The position numbers and the translations under genes were made by a program. The notes beneath the pieces were generated by a model, which ran no database searches, was not told where the DNA came from, and worked only from the letters and a program-made list of their open reading frames with translations. Below, piece by piece: positions 23,568-32,061 of a stretch of 39,557 nucleotides of DNA. Source of the stretch: DATGCT01 sp964639325 (lineage in GTDB: Bacteria > Patescibacteriota > Minisyncoccia > UBA6257 > GWB1-50-10); contig CAZXDO010000040.1 in NCBI GenBank assembly GCA_964639325.1, positions 1-39,557 on the forward strand. Reading direction: 5' to 3'. Positions within the stretch are counted from its first letter, which is position 1. Each line of letters begins with the position of its first letter.

Positions 23568-24842
23568 ATGGAAAAGAAAAAGAAAAACGCAATTATTTTT
23601 TTAGTATTCATCGCTCTTCTTTCTATAGTAGCGGGTTTTTTTGTATATCAACCAGATTCAAAAACTGACGAATGGCGGCCTTGGAAATTAGGCCTTGATC
23701 TTGCCGGAGGGAGTTATCTTGTTTATGAAATTGATCTTTCAGAAGTTGATGATGCTGACCAAAGCACCGTAGTTAAAGGGCTTAGGGATGTAATCGAAAA
23801 AAGAGTTAATCTTTTTGGGGTTAGCGAACCTAGAGTTTATAACCAAAATGTTGAAGGCAGTCACCGATTAGTTGTGGAGCTTGCGGGCATTAAGGATGTT
23901 AATAAGGCTATAGAAGAAATTGGAACTACGCCCGTTCTTGATTTTAGAGAACTTAATAACCCGGAAGAAGCAGTAAGCACAATGGAAGCAACATCTACTG
24001 CCACAAGCACAATTTCGTATACCCGCACCGAGCTTACCGGCCGTTATGTTAAAGGGGCTCAACTTGGTTTTGATCAATACACCAACGAATCGCTTGTTCA
24101 TATTGAGTTTACTAAAGAAGGGGCCAAAATTTTTGAAGAAATTACAGGAAGAAATATTGGTAAGCCGGTAGCCATCTTTTTAGATGATGAATTATTAACC
24201 CAACCTACCGTAGAGCAAAAAATAACAGGAGGAAAAGCCCAAATTACCGGTAAATTCACGGTAGAAGAAGCCAAAAATTTAGTGGAACGTTTTAATGCCG
24301 GAGCCCTGCCCGCTCCTGTAAAATTAATAAATCAGCATACTGTTAGCCCTACTCTTGGTAAAGATTCCCTTGATAAGTCTATTAAAGCGGGCATTTGGGG
24401 TCTTTTGGCAGTTATTCTGTATATGATTATTTTTTATCGCCGCCTTGGAATTTTTGCTTCAGCAGCTCTCCTTATGTATGTTGCTTTGGTTTTCGGGATT
24501 TTTAAGATAATTCCCATTACTCTTACCCTTCCCGGAATAGCTGGGATAATTTTGTCTATCGGTATTGCTGTCGATGCTAATGTTTTAGTATTTGAAAGAA
24601 TGAAAGAAGAAAGAGCCCGCGGGCTTGTTTTCTCTCACGCAGTTGAAGAGGGCTTTAAGAGGGCGTGGAGTTCAATTAGAGATTCCAATATTACCACTAT
24701 TATTAGTTCTGTTATTCTTTTCTACTTTACCAGTGGTTTTGTCCAAGGATTCGCCCTTTCTCTTCTTATTGGTGTTTTGGTAAGTATGTTTAGTGCAATA
24801 GTTATTACCCGAAGCCTTCTTAGAGTTTTTTCTAAAGAATAG
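23568..24842 (+). CDS. secD: Protein translocase subunit SecD
   Basis: A 424-residue SecD, shorter than the E. coli form because the periplasmic P1 region is reduced. N-terminal TM helix, then LGLDLAGGSYLVYEID, a soluble domain with RVNLFGVSEPRVY and GTTPVLDFRE, then five membrane helices with SIGIAVDANVLVFERMKEE, the SecD/RND signature. It works with SecF to help late export using the proton or sodium gradient. ATG at 23568 chosen because the open frame's TTG seven codons earlier lies in the promoter. 14 nt before secF. Confidence 0.95.
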   Translation: MEKKKKNAIIFLVFIALLSIVAGFFVYQPDSKTDEWRPWKLGLDLAGGSYLVYEIDLSEVDDADQSTVVKGLRDVIEKRVNLFGVSEPRVYNQNVEGSHRLVVELAGIKDVNKAIEEIGTTPVLDFRELNNPEEAVSTMEATSTATSTISYTRTELTGRYVKGAQLGFDQYTNESLVHIEFTKEGAKIFEEITGRNIGKPVAIFLDDELLTQPTVEQKITGGKAQITGKFTVEEAKNLVERFNAGALPAPVKLINQHTVSPTLGKDSLDKSIKAGIWGLLAVILYMIIFYRRLGIFASAALLMYVALVFGIFKIIPITLTLPGIAGIILSIGIAVDANVLVFERMKEERARGLVFSHAVEEGFKRAWSSIRDSNITTIISSVILFYFTSGFVQGFALSLLIGVLVSMFSAIVITRSLLRVFSKE

Positions 24843-24856
24843 TTATATATAAATTT

Positions 24857-25744
24857 ATGAATATTATCGGAAAAAGTAAAATATTTATTTCAATCTCAGT
24901 AATCCTGGTTCTTATAAGCTGGGGAGCTATAACCTTTTTAGGTCTTAACTTTGGCATTGATCTTGTCGGAGGAACAGAATGGCAAGTTAATTTTTTAGAA
25001 AGGGAAGTAAGTGCTAGTAATGTTAGTACCTTTTTAAGCTCAGAATTTGATATAGAATCATCCGCTAAATCAATCAGCACCGGAGATATTATTATTCGCC
25101 TTCCTGACATAAGCGAAGAAAAACACGAAAACTTTAAAGAGTCTTTAATTTCTGAATTTGGAGAAATAGAAGAAAAAAGTTTTTCTAGTGTTGGGCCGGC
25201 CGTAGGCAGAGAATTGAGAGAAAAAGCTTTATGGGCCATAATTGGTGTTCTTTTTGGAATTTCTCTTTTTATTGCTTGGGCTTTTAGAAAGGTTTCTCGC
25301 CCTATTAATTCTTGGAAATATGGAATTACTGCCCTCCTTGCTCTTTTTCACGATGTTTCTATCCCTGTAGGAATGTTAGCCTTTTTGGGTTATTACAAAG
25401 GAATTGAAATTGATACAATCTTTATCGTAGCTCTTCTTGTTGTGATTGGTTTATCAGTTAATGACACGGTTGTTATTATGGATAGAATTAGAGAAAACTT
25501 GGAGATAAACAAAGGTAAAAAAACAGACTTGAAAGAGATTGTTAACAAAAGTGTTAATGAAACTATAATTAGGTCTATAAACACTTCCCTTACGCTTGTT
25601 GTTATACTTGTTTCATTAATGTTGTTCGGTCCACAATCCATTTTCTACTTCGTTCTTACCGTTCTTGTTGGTACTGTTTTTGGAACCTATTCTTCTATAT
25701 TTTTAGCAAGCCCTATATTGTATCTTTGGGGAAGGGAAAGATAG
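24857..25744 (+). CDS. secF: Protein translocase subunit SecF
   Basis: A 295-residue SecF partner of SecD. N-terminal helix, then LNFGIDLVGGTEWQVNF, a compact soluble domain, FSSVGPAVGRELREKA, and five membrane helices with the signatures HDVSIPVGM, VIGLSVNDTVVIMDRIREN and IIRSINTSLTLVVILVSL. Length is normal. It completes the secDF operon. Confidence 0.95.
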   Translation: MNIIGKSKIFISISVILVLISWGAITFLGLNFGIDLVGGTEWQVNFLEREVSASNVSTFLSSEFDIESSAKSISTGDIIIRLPDISEEKHENFKESLISEFGEIEEKSFSSVGPAVGRELREKALWAIIGVLFGISLFIAWAFRKVSRPINSWKYGITALLALFHDVSIPVGMLAFLGYYKGIEIDTIFIVALLVVIGLSVNDTVVIMDRIRENLEINKGKKTDLKEIVNKSVNETIIRSINTSLTLVVILVSLMLFGPQSIFYFVLTVLVGTVFGTYSSIFLASPILYLWGRER

Positions 25745-25795
25745 AAAAAACTGCCTTATTTTTTAATTTTTTACGGTTTTTTTCTGAACACCCCT

Positions 25796-25824
25796 TTGAC
25801 ATATTTGGTTTTATGGTATAATAT
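25796..25824 (+). promoter_or_regulatory. Promoter of the sigma4-HARE gene
   Basis: TTGACA (25796-25801) with overlapping -10 choices: TATAAT (25817-25822, extended TGG, spacer 15) or TAATAT (25819-25824, spacer 17). The leader is about 12 nt and has no Shine-Dalgarno. Confidence 0.7.
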
Positions 25825-25841
25825 TATAAACACAAAAAAAC

Positions 25842-26849
25842 ATGAAAGATATAAATAAAATAATAAATAACCTATTTTCAGGTTTTAATGATAAGCAGAA
25901 AAAAATAATAAACGAACGTTTCGGCCTTAATGGTGAAAGACGTACTCTTCAGGCTGTTGGAGATGATTTGGGTATTACTCGAGAACGGGTTCGTCAAATA
26001 GAAAACCAAGCTACAAAAGCCCTTAAAGCCCAAATTAAGAAAGAGTTTTCTGATCTAATCAAAATTGCCGAGAAGGTTATTAATAAAAAGAAAGGAGTTT
26101 GTAGAGACGATAAATTTATAGAAGAAGTTAAGAAAGTTAGTAAAGTTAAAGACTCTAATCACCTGGACAATAAAATCAGGTTTATTTTCCTTATTTCCGG
26201 CGTTCCTTGTTTTAATAAAGAAGACGATAATGTTTACGCTTTTTGGTATAGGAAAGAAGGGGATAAGAAAAATTTATTTAATTATTTAAAGGAAGCAATA
26301 AAATTCTTTGAAAAAAATAAAGAAGATATTTTAGAGAAAAAAATATACAAAGAGAAATTTAAAAATTCTGAGTTTGATAATTTTATCTCTATTTCTAAAC
26401 ATTTCGGAGAAAACGCTTTTGGTGATTTTGGTTTAAAGAAATGGCCTGAAATTGAGCCTAAAGTTATTCGCGATAAAGCTCACCTTGTTCTTAGAAAGAA
26501 AAATAAACCTCTTCACTTTTTAGAAATATCTAAGGAAATTAGAAATGCGGGAGTAGACGGAAAAAGAGTTCATATTCAAACCGTTCATAATGAATTAATC
26601 AAAGATAATCGTTTTGTTTTAGTGGGACGGGGTATTTACGGACTTAAAAATCACGGTTACGAAGGAGGTACCGTAAAAGAAGTAATAAAGAAAATTTTAA
26701 AAGAAAACGGCCCTCTTTCAGCTGATCAAATAGTAAAACTTGTTAATCAAAAGAAGATTTTAAAGGAAAACACTATTCTTTTAAATCTTCACAGCGGTGA
26801 TCACTTTGAATCTATTGGAGGCGGAAAATATCGTATTAAAAAAGCTTAG
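25842..26849 (+). CDS. Sigma-70 region 4 HTH protein with HARE-HTH (RNAP delta-like) domain
   Basis: A 335-residue protein. Residues about 18-65 are a sigma-70 region 4 (ERFGLNGERRTLQAVGDD, then LGITRERVRQIENQATKAL), close to the -35-reading domain of RpoD. There is no region 2, so it cannot open promoters as a sigma factor alone. A basic helical middle is followed by a HARE-HTH domain near residues 215-275 (LVLRKKNKPLHFLEISKEI, then IQTVHNELIKDNRFVLVGRG, IYGL), the fold of RNA polymerase delta, and a second winged-helix-like segment at the C-terminus. A DNA- or RNAP-binding transcription regulator is likely; its targets are unknown. Confidence 0.8.
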   Translation: MKDINKIINNLFSGFNDKQKKIINERFGLNGERRTLQAVGDDLGITRERVRQIENQATKALKAQIKKEFSDLIKIAEKVINKKKGVCRDDKFIEEVKKVSKVKDSNHLDNKIRFIFLISGVPCFNKEDDNVYAFWYRKEGDKKNLFNYLKEAIKFFEKNKEDILEKKIYKEKFKNSEFDNFISISKHFGENAFGDFGLKKWPEIEPKVIRDKAHLVLRKKNKPLHFLEISKEIRNAGVDGKRVHIQTVHNELIKDNRFVLVGRGIYGLKNHGYEGGTVKEVIKKILKENGPLSADQIVKLVNQKKILKENTILLNLHSGDHFESIGGGKYRIKKA

Positions 26850-26915
26850 AACTTTATTTTTAGGTTCTTAAAAAACATAAACAGTTTCTTTTAAGGTAAG
26901 GGTAGCTCACATAGA

Positions 26916-28145
26916 ATGGATTTTATTCATGACATATTTCTCCTAATTAAAGATTTTATCGTTAGTTTTTGGTGGTTTTTTATACCTATATTTTTGTTAT
27001 TTGTGCTTTTGGATATTAAATCCTTTTACAAAAAACAGAAAAAGAAAAGTAAAATTAAGTGGTCGCTTATAGAAATTACTCCTCCTAGAGAAGTAGAAAA
27101 AACCCCAAAAGCAATGGAGCAGGTTTTTGCAACTGCCAGCGAAATTTCCGAAGGGTGGGCTTCTTTTGAAATTGTGGGTAGAGCAGGAAACACCCGCTTT
27201 TTTGTTAGAGTTCCTGAAGGATATCGCAATCTTATTGAATCTTCTATATACGCCCAATATTCTGAAGCCGAGATTAGTCTTGTTTCTGAGTACGAAGGAT
27301 ACGAAACTCAATTTTCTCATAATTTACCCAATAATGTTTATGATATTTGGGGGACTGAGTTGATTCTGGCTAGAGAAGATGGTTATCCTATAAAAACATA
27401 TCCTGACTTTAAAGAAGGAAAAAATGAAGGAGTAGTTGATCCAATTGCCGGTATTACTGAAATTATGTCAAAGTTAGAAAAATCTGAAGCAATCTGGCTT
27501 CAAATTCTTGTTAAACCGGCAGATAACAAAAAATGGACTAAAAAAGCCGGAGAATTAATTGATGAGGTTTCAGGTAAAAAAAAGAAAAGCAAGGGAGTTT
27601 TTGATTGGCTTGGACCTTGGGTTCATGCAATATCTGAATTTTTAGAAAACCTTATAAAAGGAATTTTTGAACCTCCTGAATGGACTGAATTTGAAAAGAA
27701 AAAAGATGAAGATAAAAAAGAAAGCCTGAGTCCCGGGAAAAATAAAATAATAGAAGCTATTGAAAACAAAGCGTCTAAGATAGGTTTTCACGCTGCTATT
27801 CGTTTTATTTATATTGATCGTAAAGATAGCTTTACAAAATCTAACATATCCGGAGTTATGGGTGCCTTTCGCCAGTTTAATACTAATAATTTAAATTCTT
27901 TAACTGAAAATAAAAAAGTTAAAACAAAAGTTAAAGGATTTTTTAAAGATAAAAAAACAGAAAAAAGAAAAAGAAAGGTGTTTTCTGATTACCTTATAAG
28001 AGATTTTCCTGAAAAAACTTCAATTTTGAATATTGAAGAACTAGCTACTTTATATCACTTCCCAGCTACAGATGTTAAATCTCCTTTCATTAAACGTGTT
28101 TCTGTCAAAAGAGGAAGTCCTCCTCCTGATTTGCCGGTTCAATAA
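26916..28145 (+). CDS. Membrane-anchored partner of the secretion-type ATPase
   Basis: A 409-residue protein. One N-terminal membrane helix (about residues 10-33) is followed by a basic segment and an alpha/beta region with IKWSLIEITPPREVEKTPKA and WASFEIVGRAGNTRFFVRVP. The C-terminal part has GFHAAIRFIYIDRKD, then NISGVMGAFRQFNT and FILNIEELATLYHFP-like residues. This arrangement occurs next to TraD/VirD4-like ATPases in CPR genomes (DUF8128-like). It ends 28 nt before the ATPase and is probably its membrane partner. The substrate (DNA or protein) cannot be read from sequence. Confidence 0.65.
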   Translation: MDFIHDIFLLIKDFIVSFWWFFIPIFLLFVLLDIKSFYKKQKKKSKIKWSLIEITPPREVEKTPKAMEQVFATASEISEGWASFEIVGRAGNTRFFVRVPEGYRNLIESSIYAQYSEAEISLVSEYEGYETQFSHNLPNNVYDIWGTELILAREDGYPIKTYPDFKEGKNEGVVDPIAGITEIMSKLEKSEAIWLQILVKPADNKKWTKKAGELIDEVSGKKKKSKGVFDWLGPWVHAISEFLENLIKGIFEPPEWTEFEKKKDEDKKESLSPGKNKIIEAIENKASKIGFHAAIRFIYIDRKDSFTKSNISGVMGAFRQFNTNNLNSLTENKKVKTKVKGFFKDKKTEKRKRKVFSDYLIRDFPEKTSILNIEELATLYHFPATDVKSPFIKRVSVKRGSPPPDLPVQ

Positions 28146-28173
28146 TAATTGTATTTGAGTAATAATTATAAAT

Positions 28174-29676
28174 ATGAAGAAAAACATTGATAATGATATT
28201 ACCTTAATTGGAGAAACCGATTATCGTGACCAAAAAGTAAAATTTGGTATAAAGACTGACGATAGAAGACGTCATATTTACATCATTGGGAAAACAGGTG
28301 TAGGGAAAACAACTCTTCTTGAGAATATGGCTATTGCTGATATTGAGTCAGGAAAAGGAATTGGTATTGTTGATCCTCATGGAGAATTTGCAGAAAAACT
28401 TCTTGATTATATTCCTGAAAATCGTTTAGAAGATGTTATTTATTTTGATCCTTCCGACACAGAGCAACCAATCGGTTTTAACCCTCTTGAACAAGTTTCT
28501 GACGAACAGCGTCACCTTATAGCTTCTGGTATGATGGGAGTTTTTAAGAAAATATGGCCTGATGTTTGGTCAACAAGAATGGAGTATATTCTCAACAACA
28601 CTCTTCTTGCTCTTCTTGAATCTCCGGGAGCCACTCTTTTGGGAGTCCTTAGAATGTTTTCTGACGAGAAATACAGGAAAGAAATTGTTGAAAATCTTCA
28701 AGATCCGGTAGTAAAACATTTTTGGAAAGAAGAATTTGCTAAATACACCCAACGTCTTCAGATTGAAGCCGTCGCTGCTATTCAAAATAAAGTGGGTCAA
28801 TTTGTTACCAATCCTCTTGTTAGAAATATTATTGGTCAGCCCAAGTCTTTAATTGATATGAAACGTGTTATGGACGAGGGGAAAATTCTTATAGTTAACG
28901 TTTCTAAGGGTAAAATAGGTGAAGATAATATGGCTCTTTTAGGGGCTATGATTATTACCAAACTTCAGCTAGCGGCTATGACTAGAGCTAAAGAATCTGA
29001 TAAAAATTTCCGTGATTTTTTTCTTTATGTTGATGAATTTCAAAACTTTGCCACAGATTCTTTTGCTACTATTCTCTCCGAAGCTAGAAAATATCGCCTT
29101 TCCCTTACCCTTGCTCACCAATATATAAACCAACTTGTTGATAATGGAAATACTAGAGTAAGAGATGCAATTTTTGGCAACGTCGGCACTATAATTTCTT
29201 TCAGGGTAGGAGCAGCTGATGCTGAATTTTTGGAGAAAGAATTTGAACCAATTTATACCGCCAACGATCTTGTTAATCTTTCTAAGTATCATATTTATAT
29301 ACGTCTAATGATTGACGGAATAGCTTCTTCTCCTTTTTCTTCCAAAACCCTCCCTCCTAGAGATGTACCCGATGAGGTTTCACCCAAAGAAACTATTATC
29401 GAATTTACCAGGCGTAAGTATGGAACTCCTAGAGAGTATGTTGAAAAAAAGATTGGAGAGGAATGGACAGGGGGTAAACGGGAAAAACCAAAAACTGAGA
29501 AAGAAAAAACTCTCAAAGAAACATTATTAAAAGAAGAAGAACCTCAAAGGACAGAAAAAAAGTTTCCTAAAAACCCCAGAAAAGATGTTGAGATCGACAA
29601 GCTTCGCAACGTTCTTGAAGAAGCTTTAGGAGAAAGCCTTAAGGAAGAAAAAGAAAAAAGGGATAATAAAGAATAA
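28174..29676 (+). CDS. Type IV secretion/conjugation-type ATPase (TraD/VirD4/HerA family)
   Basis: A 500-residue FtsK/HerA-class ATPase. Walker A GKTGVGKT is at residues 39-46 after RRRHIYII, followed by GIGIVDPHGEFAEKLL. Walker B is FFLYVDEFQNFAT. Then come SEARKYRLSLTLAHQYINQL (arginine-finger region) and RDAIFGNVGTIISFRVG. The last 90 residues are highly charged. Such ATPases couple DNA or protein substrates to a membrane channel. No VirB4-like or pilin genes are in the window. It may serve a reduced secretion or DNA-transfer apparatus with the preceding gene. Its 3' end is 11 nt from convergent efp. Confidence 0.85.
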   Translation: MKKNIDNDITLIGETDYRDQKVKFGIKTDDRRRHIYIIGKTGVGKTTLLENMAIADIESGKGIGIVDPHGEFAEKLLDYIPENRLEDVIYFDPSDTEQPIGFNPLEQVSDEQRHLIASGMMGVFKKIWPDVWSTRMEYILNNTLLALLESPGATLLGVLRMFSDEKYRKEIVENLQDPVVKHFWKEEFAKYTQRLQIEAVAAIQNKVGQFVTNPLVRNIIGQPKSLIDMKRVMDEGKILIVNVSKGKIGEDNMALLGAMIITKLQLAAMTRAKESDKNFRDFFLYVDEFQNFATDSFATILSEARKYRLSLTLAHQYINQLVDNGNTRVRDAIFGNVGTIISFRVGAADAEFLEKEFEPIYTANDLVNLSKYHIYIRLMIDGIASSPFSSKTLPPRDVPDEVSPKETIIEFTRRKYGTPREYVEKKIGEEWTGGKREKPKTEKEKTLKETLLKEEEPQRTEKKFPKNPRKDVEIDKLRNVLEEALGESLKEEKEKRDNKE

Positions 29677-29687
29677 GACCCAAAAAT

Positions 29688-30254
29688 TTAAACCCTTTCA
29701 GTATATTCTCCGGTTTCAGTATTTACTCTTACCACATCCCCTTTTTCTATAAAAAGGGGAGTGTTTATTTTATAACCTGTTTCTAGCACAACTTGTTTTG
29801 TTCCGCCTTCGGCTGTGTTGCCTTTTACTGCAGGAGGTGCTTCAACAACCTCTAAATCAACTTTAGGGGGAAGCTTAAGATTAATATGTTCTTCATTAAA
29901 TTTTAATATTTTAAGAATTAAACCCGGTTTTAAGTATCTTTTACAATCACCAATTTTATCTTCTAAAAGAAAAAATCTATCATTTGGGTTATCTGGGTTT
30001 TTAAACCAATATTCTCCTTTACGTTCTTGATGGTATAAAAATTCGGTTGATATTTCTTCAATTTCAGCTTCTTCAAACTTTTCTTTTTGATGAACAGTAA
30101 TTTCCTTATTCTTGCCTGAAGTTAGATTTTTTATAGAAAGTTGAACCACCGGAGCTCCTCTCTGTTTTTTAACATGAACATAGTTAAGAACCACATAAGG
30201 TTCTCCATCTTTTATAAAATTAACGCCCGGTTTTAAATCTGTATATGAAAACAT
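29688..30254 (-). CDS. efp: Elongation factor P with non-canonical loop (Arg32)
   Basis: A 188-residue, three-domain EF-P that relieves ribosome stalling at proline runs. Domain I: GVNFIKDGEPYVVLNYVHV; domains II/III: FLLEDKIGDCKRYL, KLPPKVDLEVVEAPPAVKG, TPLFIEKGDVVRVNTETGEY. The tip loop that normally reads KPGKG is KKQRG here. The position of the modified lysine (E. coli K34) is an arginine (R32), as in EarP-type EF-Ps that are rhamnosylated. Neither EpmA nor EarP is in this window. It is the only housekeeping gene on the minus strand, with no Shine-Dalgarno. Confidence 0.93.
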   Translation of the reverse strand: MFSYTDLKPGVNFIKDGEPYVVLNYVHVKKQRGAPVVQLSIKNLTSGKNKEITVHQKEKFEEAEIEEISTEFLYHQERKGEYWFKNPDNPNDRFFLLEDKIGDCKRYLKPGLILKILKFNEEHINLKLPPKVDLEVVEAPPAVKGNTAEGGTKQVVLETGYKINTPLFIEKGDVVRVNTETGEYTERV

Positions 30255-30295
30255 AGAGATTAGTAATTAGTAAAAGGAAGTAAGTCTTCCTAAAG

Positions 30296-30325
30296 TTGAC
30301 TTTTTTCTGGTAATCTAAATAATAT
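30296..30325 (+). promoter_or_regulatory. Promoter of mnmA
   Basis: TTGACT (30296-30301), 18-bp spacer, TAATAT (30320-30325). The ATG at 30332 is 6 nt further, so the message is effectively leaderless. Confidence 0.65.
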
Positions 30326-30331
30326 CAACCG

Positions 30332-31417
30332 ATGAGCATAAATACAAATAAAAATAAAAAAGTTTTTGTTGGTCTTTCCGGAGGAGTTGATTCTTCCGTA
30401 GCCGCTTTGCTTTTGAAAGAAGCCGGATACGATGTCACCGGTGTATTTTTACGTTGTTTTAATTTGGATGGGTGTGCTGAATACGATGCTGAAGACGCTC
30501 GTTTAGTGGCCGAGTATTTAAATATTCCTTTCTATACCTTTGACTTGGAAAAGGAATATAAGGAAAAAGTAGTTGATTATATGGTTCAAGGATACAAAGA
30601 AGGTTTTACCCCTAACCCTGATGTTGTTTGTAATCGGGAAATAAAGTTTGGCCTTTTTCTTCAAAAAACGCGCTCCTTGGGAGCAGATTATGTTGCTACC
30701 GGGCATTATGTAATCAAAAGGAAAATTGGTGAAAAATTTGCCCTTTTTGCCGGAGAAGACAAAAACAAGGACCAAAGTTATTTTCTTTGGCAGTTAAACC
30801 AGGAAGATTTAAAACACTCTCTTTTTCCGGTAGGAGAATATACTAAAGAAGAAGTAAGAAAAATAGCTGAAAAAGCCGGTCTTCCTACCGCTCAAAAAAA
30901 AGATTCTCAAGGAATATGTTTTTTAGGGAAAATATCTTTAAAGGATTTCTTGAAAAAATATATTTCTGAAAAAAAAGGTGATGTTGTTTCTCTTGATGGC
31001 AAGAAAATAGGGGAGCACAAAGGTGTAAATTATTACACTATTGGGGAACGTCATGTAGGCATAGACAATCCTAAAACTTCAACTGGAGGTAAAACTCTTC
31101 CTTATTATGTGGCCGAAAAAGATATAAAGACTAATACTCTTGTAATGGCAGAAGGAAAAGATAATCCTGCCCTTTTCAAAAAAGAAGTTGTTTTGAAAAA
31201 CGTAAATTTTATTCGTCTAGTTAAAAAAGAAAAAATTAAAGTTAAAGCAAGAATTCGTTATCGCCAACCTTTGTTTGATGCTGTTTTTTATAAATTATCA
31301 GATAACAGCTATAAACTAACTTTTGAAGAACCTCAAAAATCAATTGCTCTTGGACAATCTGCCGTTATCTATACAAAAGACGAAGAAATGATTGGCGGGG
31401 GAGTGATTATTAAATAG
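30332..31417 (+). CDS. mnmA: tRNA 2-thiouridylase MnmA
   Basis: A 361-residue enzyme that thiolates U34 of Lys, Glu and Gln tRNAs using ATP and sulfur from a cysteine desulfurase or relay. The PP-loop motif SGGVDSS is at residues 16-22. Catalytic cysteines C100 (NPDVVCNREIKFG) and C196 (DSQGICFLG) are both present, as are ATGHYV and KDQSYFLWQL. The C-terminal domain has YTIGERHVGI and RYRQPLFDAVF. Length is normal. Confidence 0.97.
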   Translation: MSINTNKNKKVFVGLSGGVDSSVAALLLKEAGYDVTGVFLRCFNLDGCAEYDAEDARLVAEYLNIPFYTFDLEKEYKEKVVDYMVQGYKEGFTPNPDVVCNREIKFGLFLQKTRSLGADYVATGHYVIKRKIGEKFALFAGEDKNKDQSYFLWQLNQEDLKHSLFPVGEYTKEEVRKIAEKAGLPTAQKKDSQGICFLGKISLKDFLKKYISEKKGDVVSLDGKKIGEHKGVNYYTIGERHVGIDNPKTSTGGKTLPYYVAEKDIKTNTLVMAEGKDNPALFKKEVVLKNVNFIRLVKKEKIKVKARIRYRQPLFDAVFYKLSDNSYKLTFEEPQKSIALGQSAVIYTKDEEMIGGGVIIK

Positions 31418-31421
31418 TTAA

Positions 31422-31463
31422 TTTATCAAAAAAGCCGGTGTTTTCACATCGGCTTTGATAAAA
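31422..31463. terminator. Bidirectional terminator between convergent mnmA and repeat-protein gene
   Basis: A long stem (TTTATCAAA-AAGCCGGTG with CATCGGCTTTGATAAA) around loop TTTTCA, A-rich on one side and T-rich on the other. Confidence 0.85.
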
Positions 31464-31464
31464 A

Positions 31465-31923
31465 TTAGTTTTTAAAAAAAGAGATACTTTCCATTTCTTT
31501 CATTATCTCCTTTCTCTCAAATTCTTTAGACTTCTTTAATTCTTTTCGAGCTCTTTTCATTAAAGAAGGCGCCCACCTGGCAGCGCAAGAGAGATGTTTA
31601 TTTGAAGGCCTGTTCTTTAAAAGTTTCTCCCAGGCTCTTTCTCTTAATGAAACTACACATTGAATAATACAACAAAGGTCATCATTTGTTATTCCTTTTT
31701 TCAAGAGTTTTTCCCAAGCTTCTTCTCTTAAAGATTTTATCCATTTAATAATATAACAAAGATCTTTATTATCAGGTCCTTTTTTCAAAAGCTCCTGCCA
31801 GGCCTTTTCTCTTAAAGGGATTATCCATCGAACGATATAACAAAGATCGTCATTTGTAGGATTTTTTTCTTTAAGTCTATTCCAAAGAATTTCAAGTTTA
31901 CTTTCCTCTACTAATAGGTTCAT
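31465..31923 (-). CDS. Helical repeat protein, four exact-period 28-residue repeats
   Basis: A 152-residue protein made almost wholly of four 28-residue repeats. The aligned tryptophans are W14, W42, W70 and W98, each followed by a helix and a 'N-D/K-D-L-C' turn (C28, C56, C84). The pattern is A-W-E-K-L-L-K-K, then T/D-N, then L-C, ending S-L-R-E. It reads as an alpha-solenoid-like scaffold with regular cysteines. No known repeat family recognised. GAAAGGAG precedes the ATG by 7 nt. The promoter is in the divergent pair at 31958-32025. Confidence 0.7.
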   Translation of the reverse strand: MNLLVEESKLEILWNRLKEKNPTNDDLCYIVRWIIPLREKAWQELLKKGPDNKDLCYIIKWIKSLREEAWEKLLKKGITNDDLCCIIQCVVSLRERAWEKLLKNRPSNKHLSCAARWAPSLMKRARKELKKSKEFERKEIMKEMESISFFKN

Positions 31924-31957
31924 AGTAAATCTCCTTTCTTTTTAAAATTCTAGTCAG

Positions 31958-31986
31958 ATTATGCTCTTTTTAAAAATTGATGTCAA
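31958..31986 (-). promoter_or_regulatory. Promoter of the 28-residue repeat gene
   Basis: On the minus strand, TTGACA (31981-31986), 17-bp spacer, CATAAT (31958-31963). Its -35 is 10 bp from that of the divergent promoter. Confidence 0.7.
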
Positions 31987-31996
31987 CTGTATAAAA

Positions 31997-32025
31997 TTGA
32001 CATTTATTAAAATATTTGTTATACT
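31997..32025 (+). promoter_or_regulatory. Promoter of the membrane protein at 32062
   Basis: TTGACA (31997-32002), 17-bp spacer, TATACT (32020-32025), with TGT giving an extended -10. One of the strongest promoters in the window. Confidence 0.8.
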
Positions 32026-32061
32026 TTCACCAGTTATTTAACTTATTAATAGGAGGTTGTT

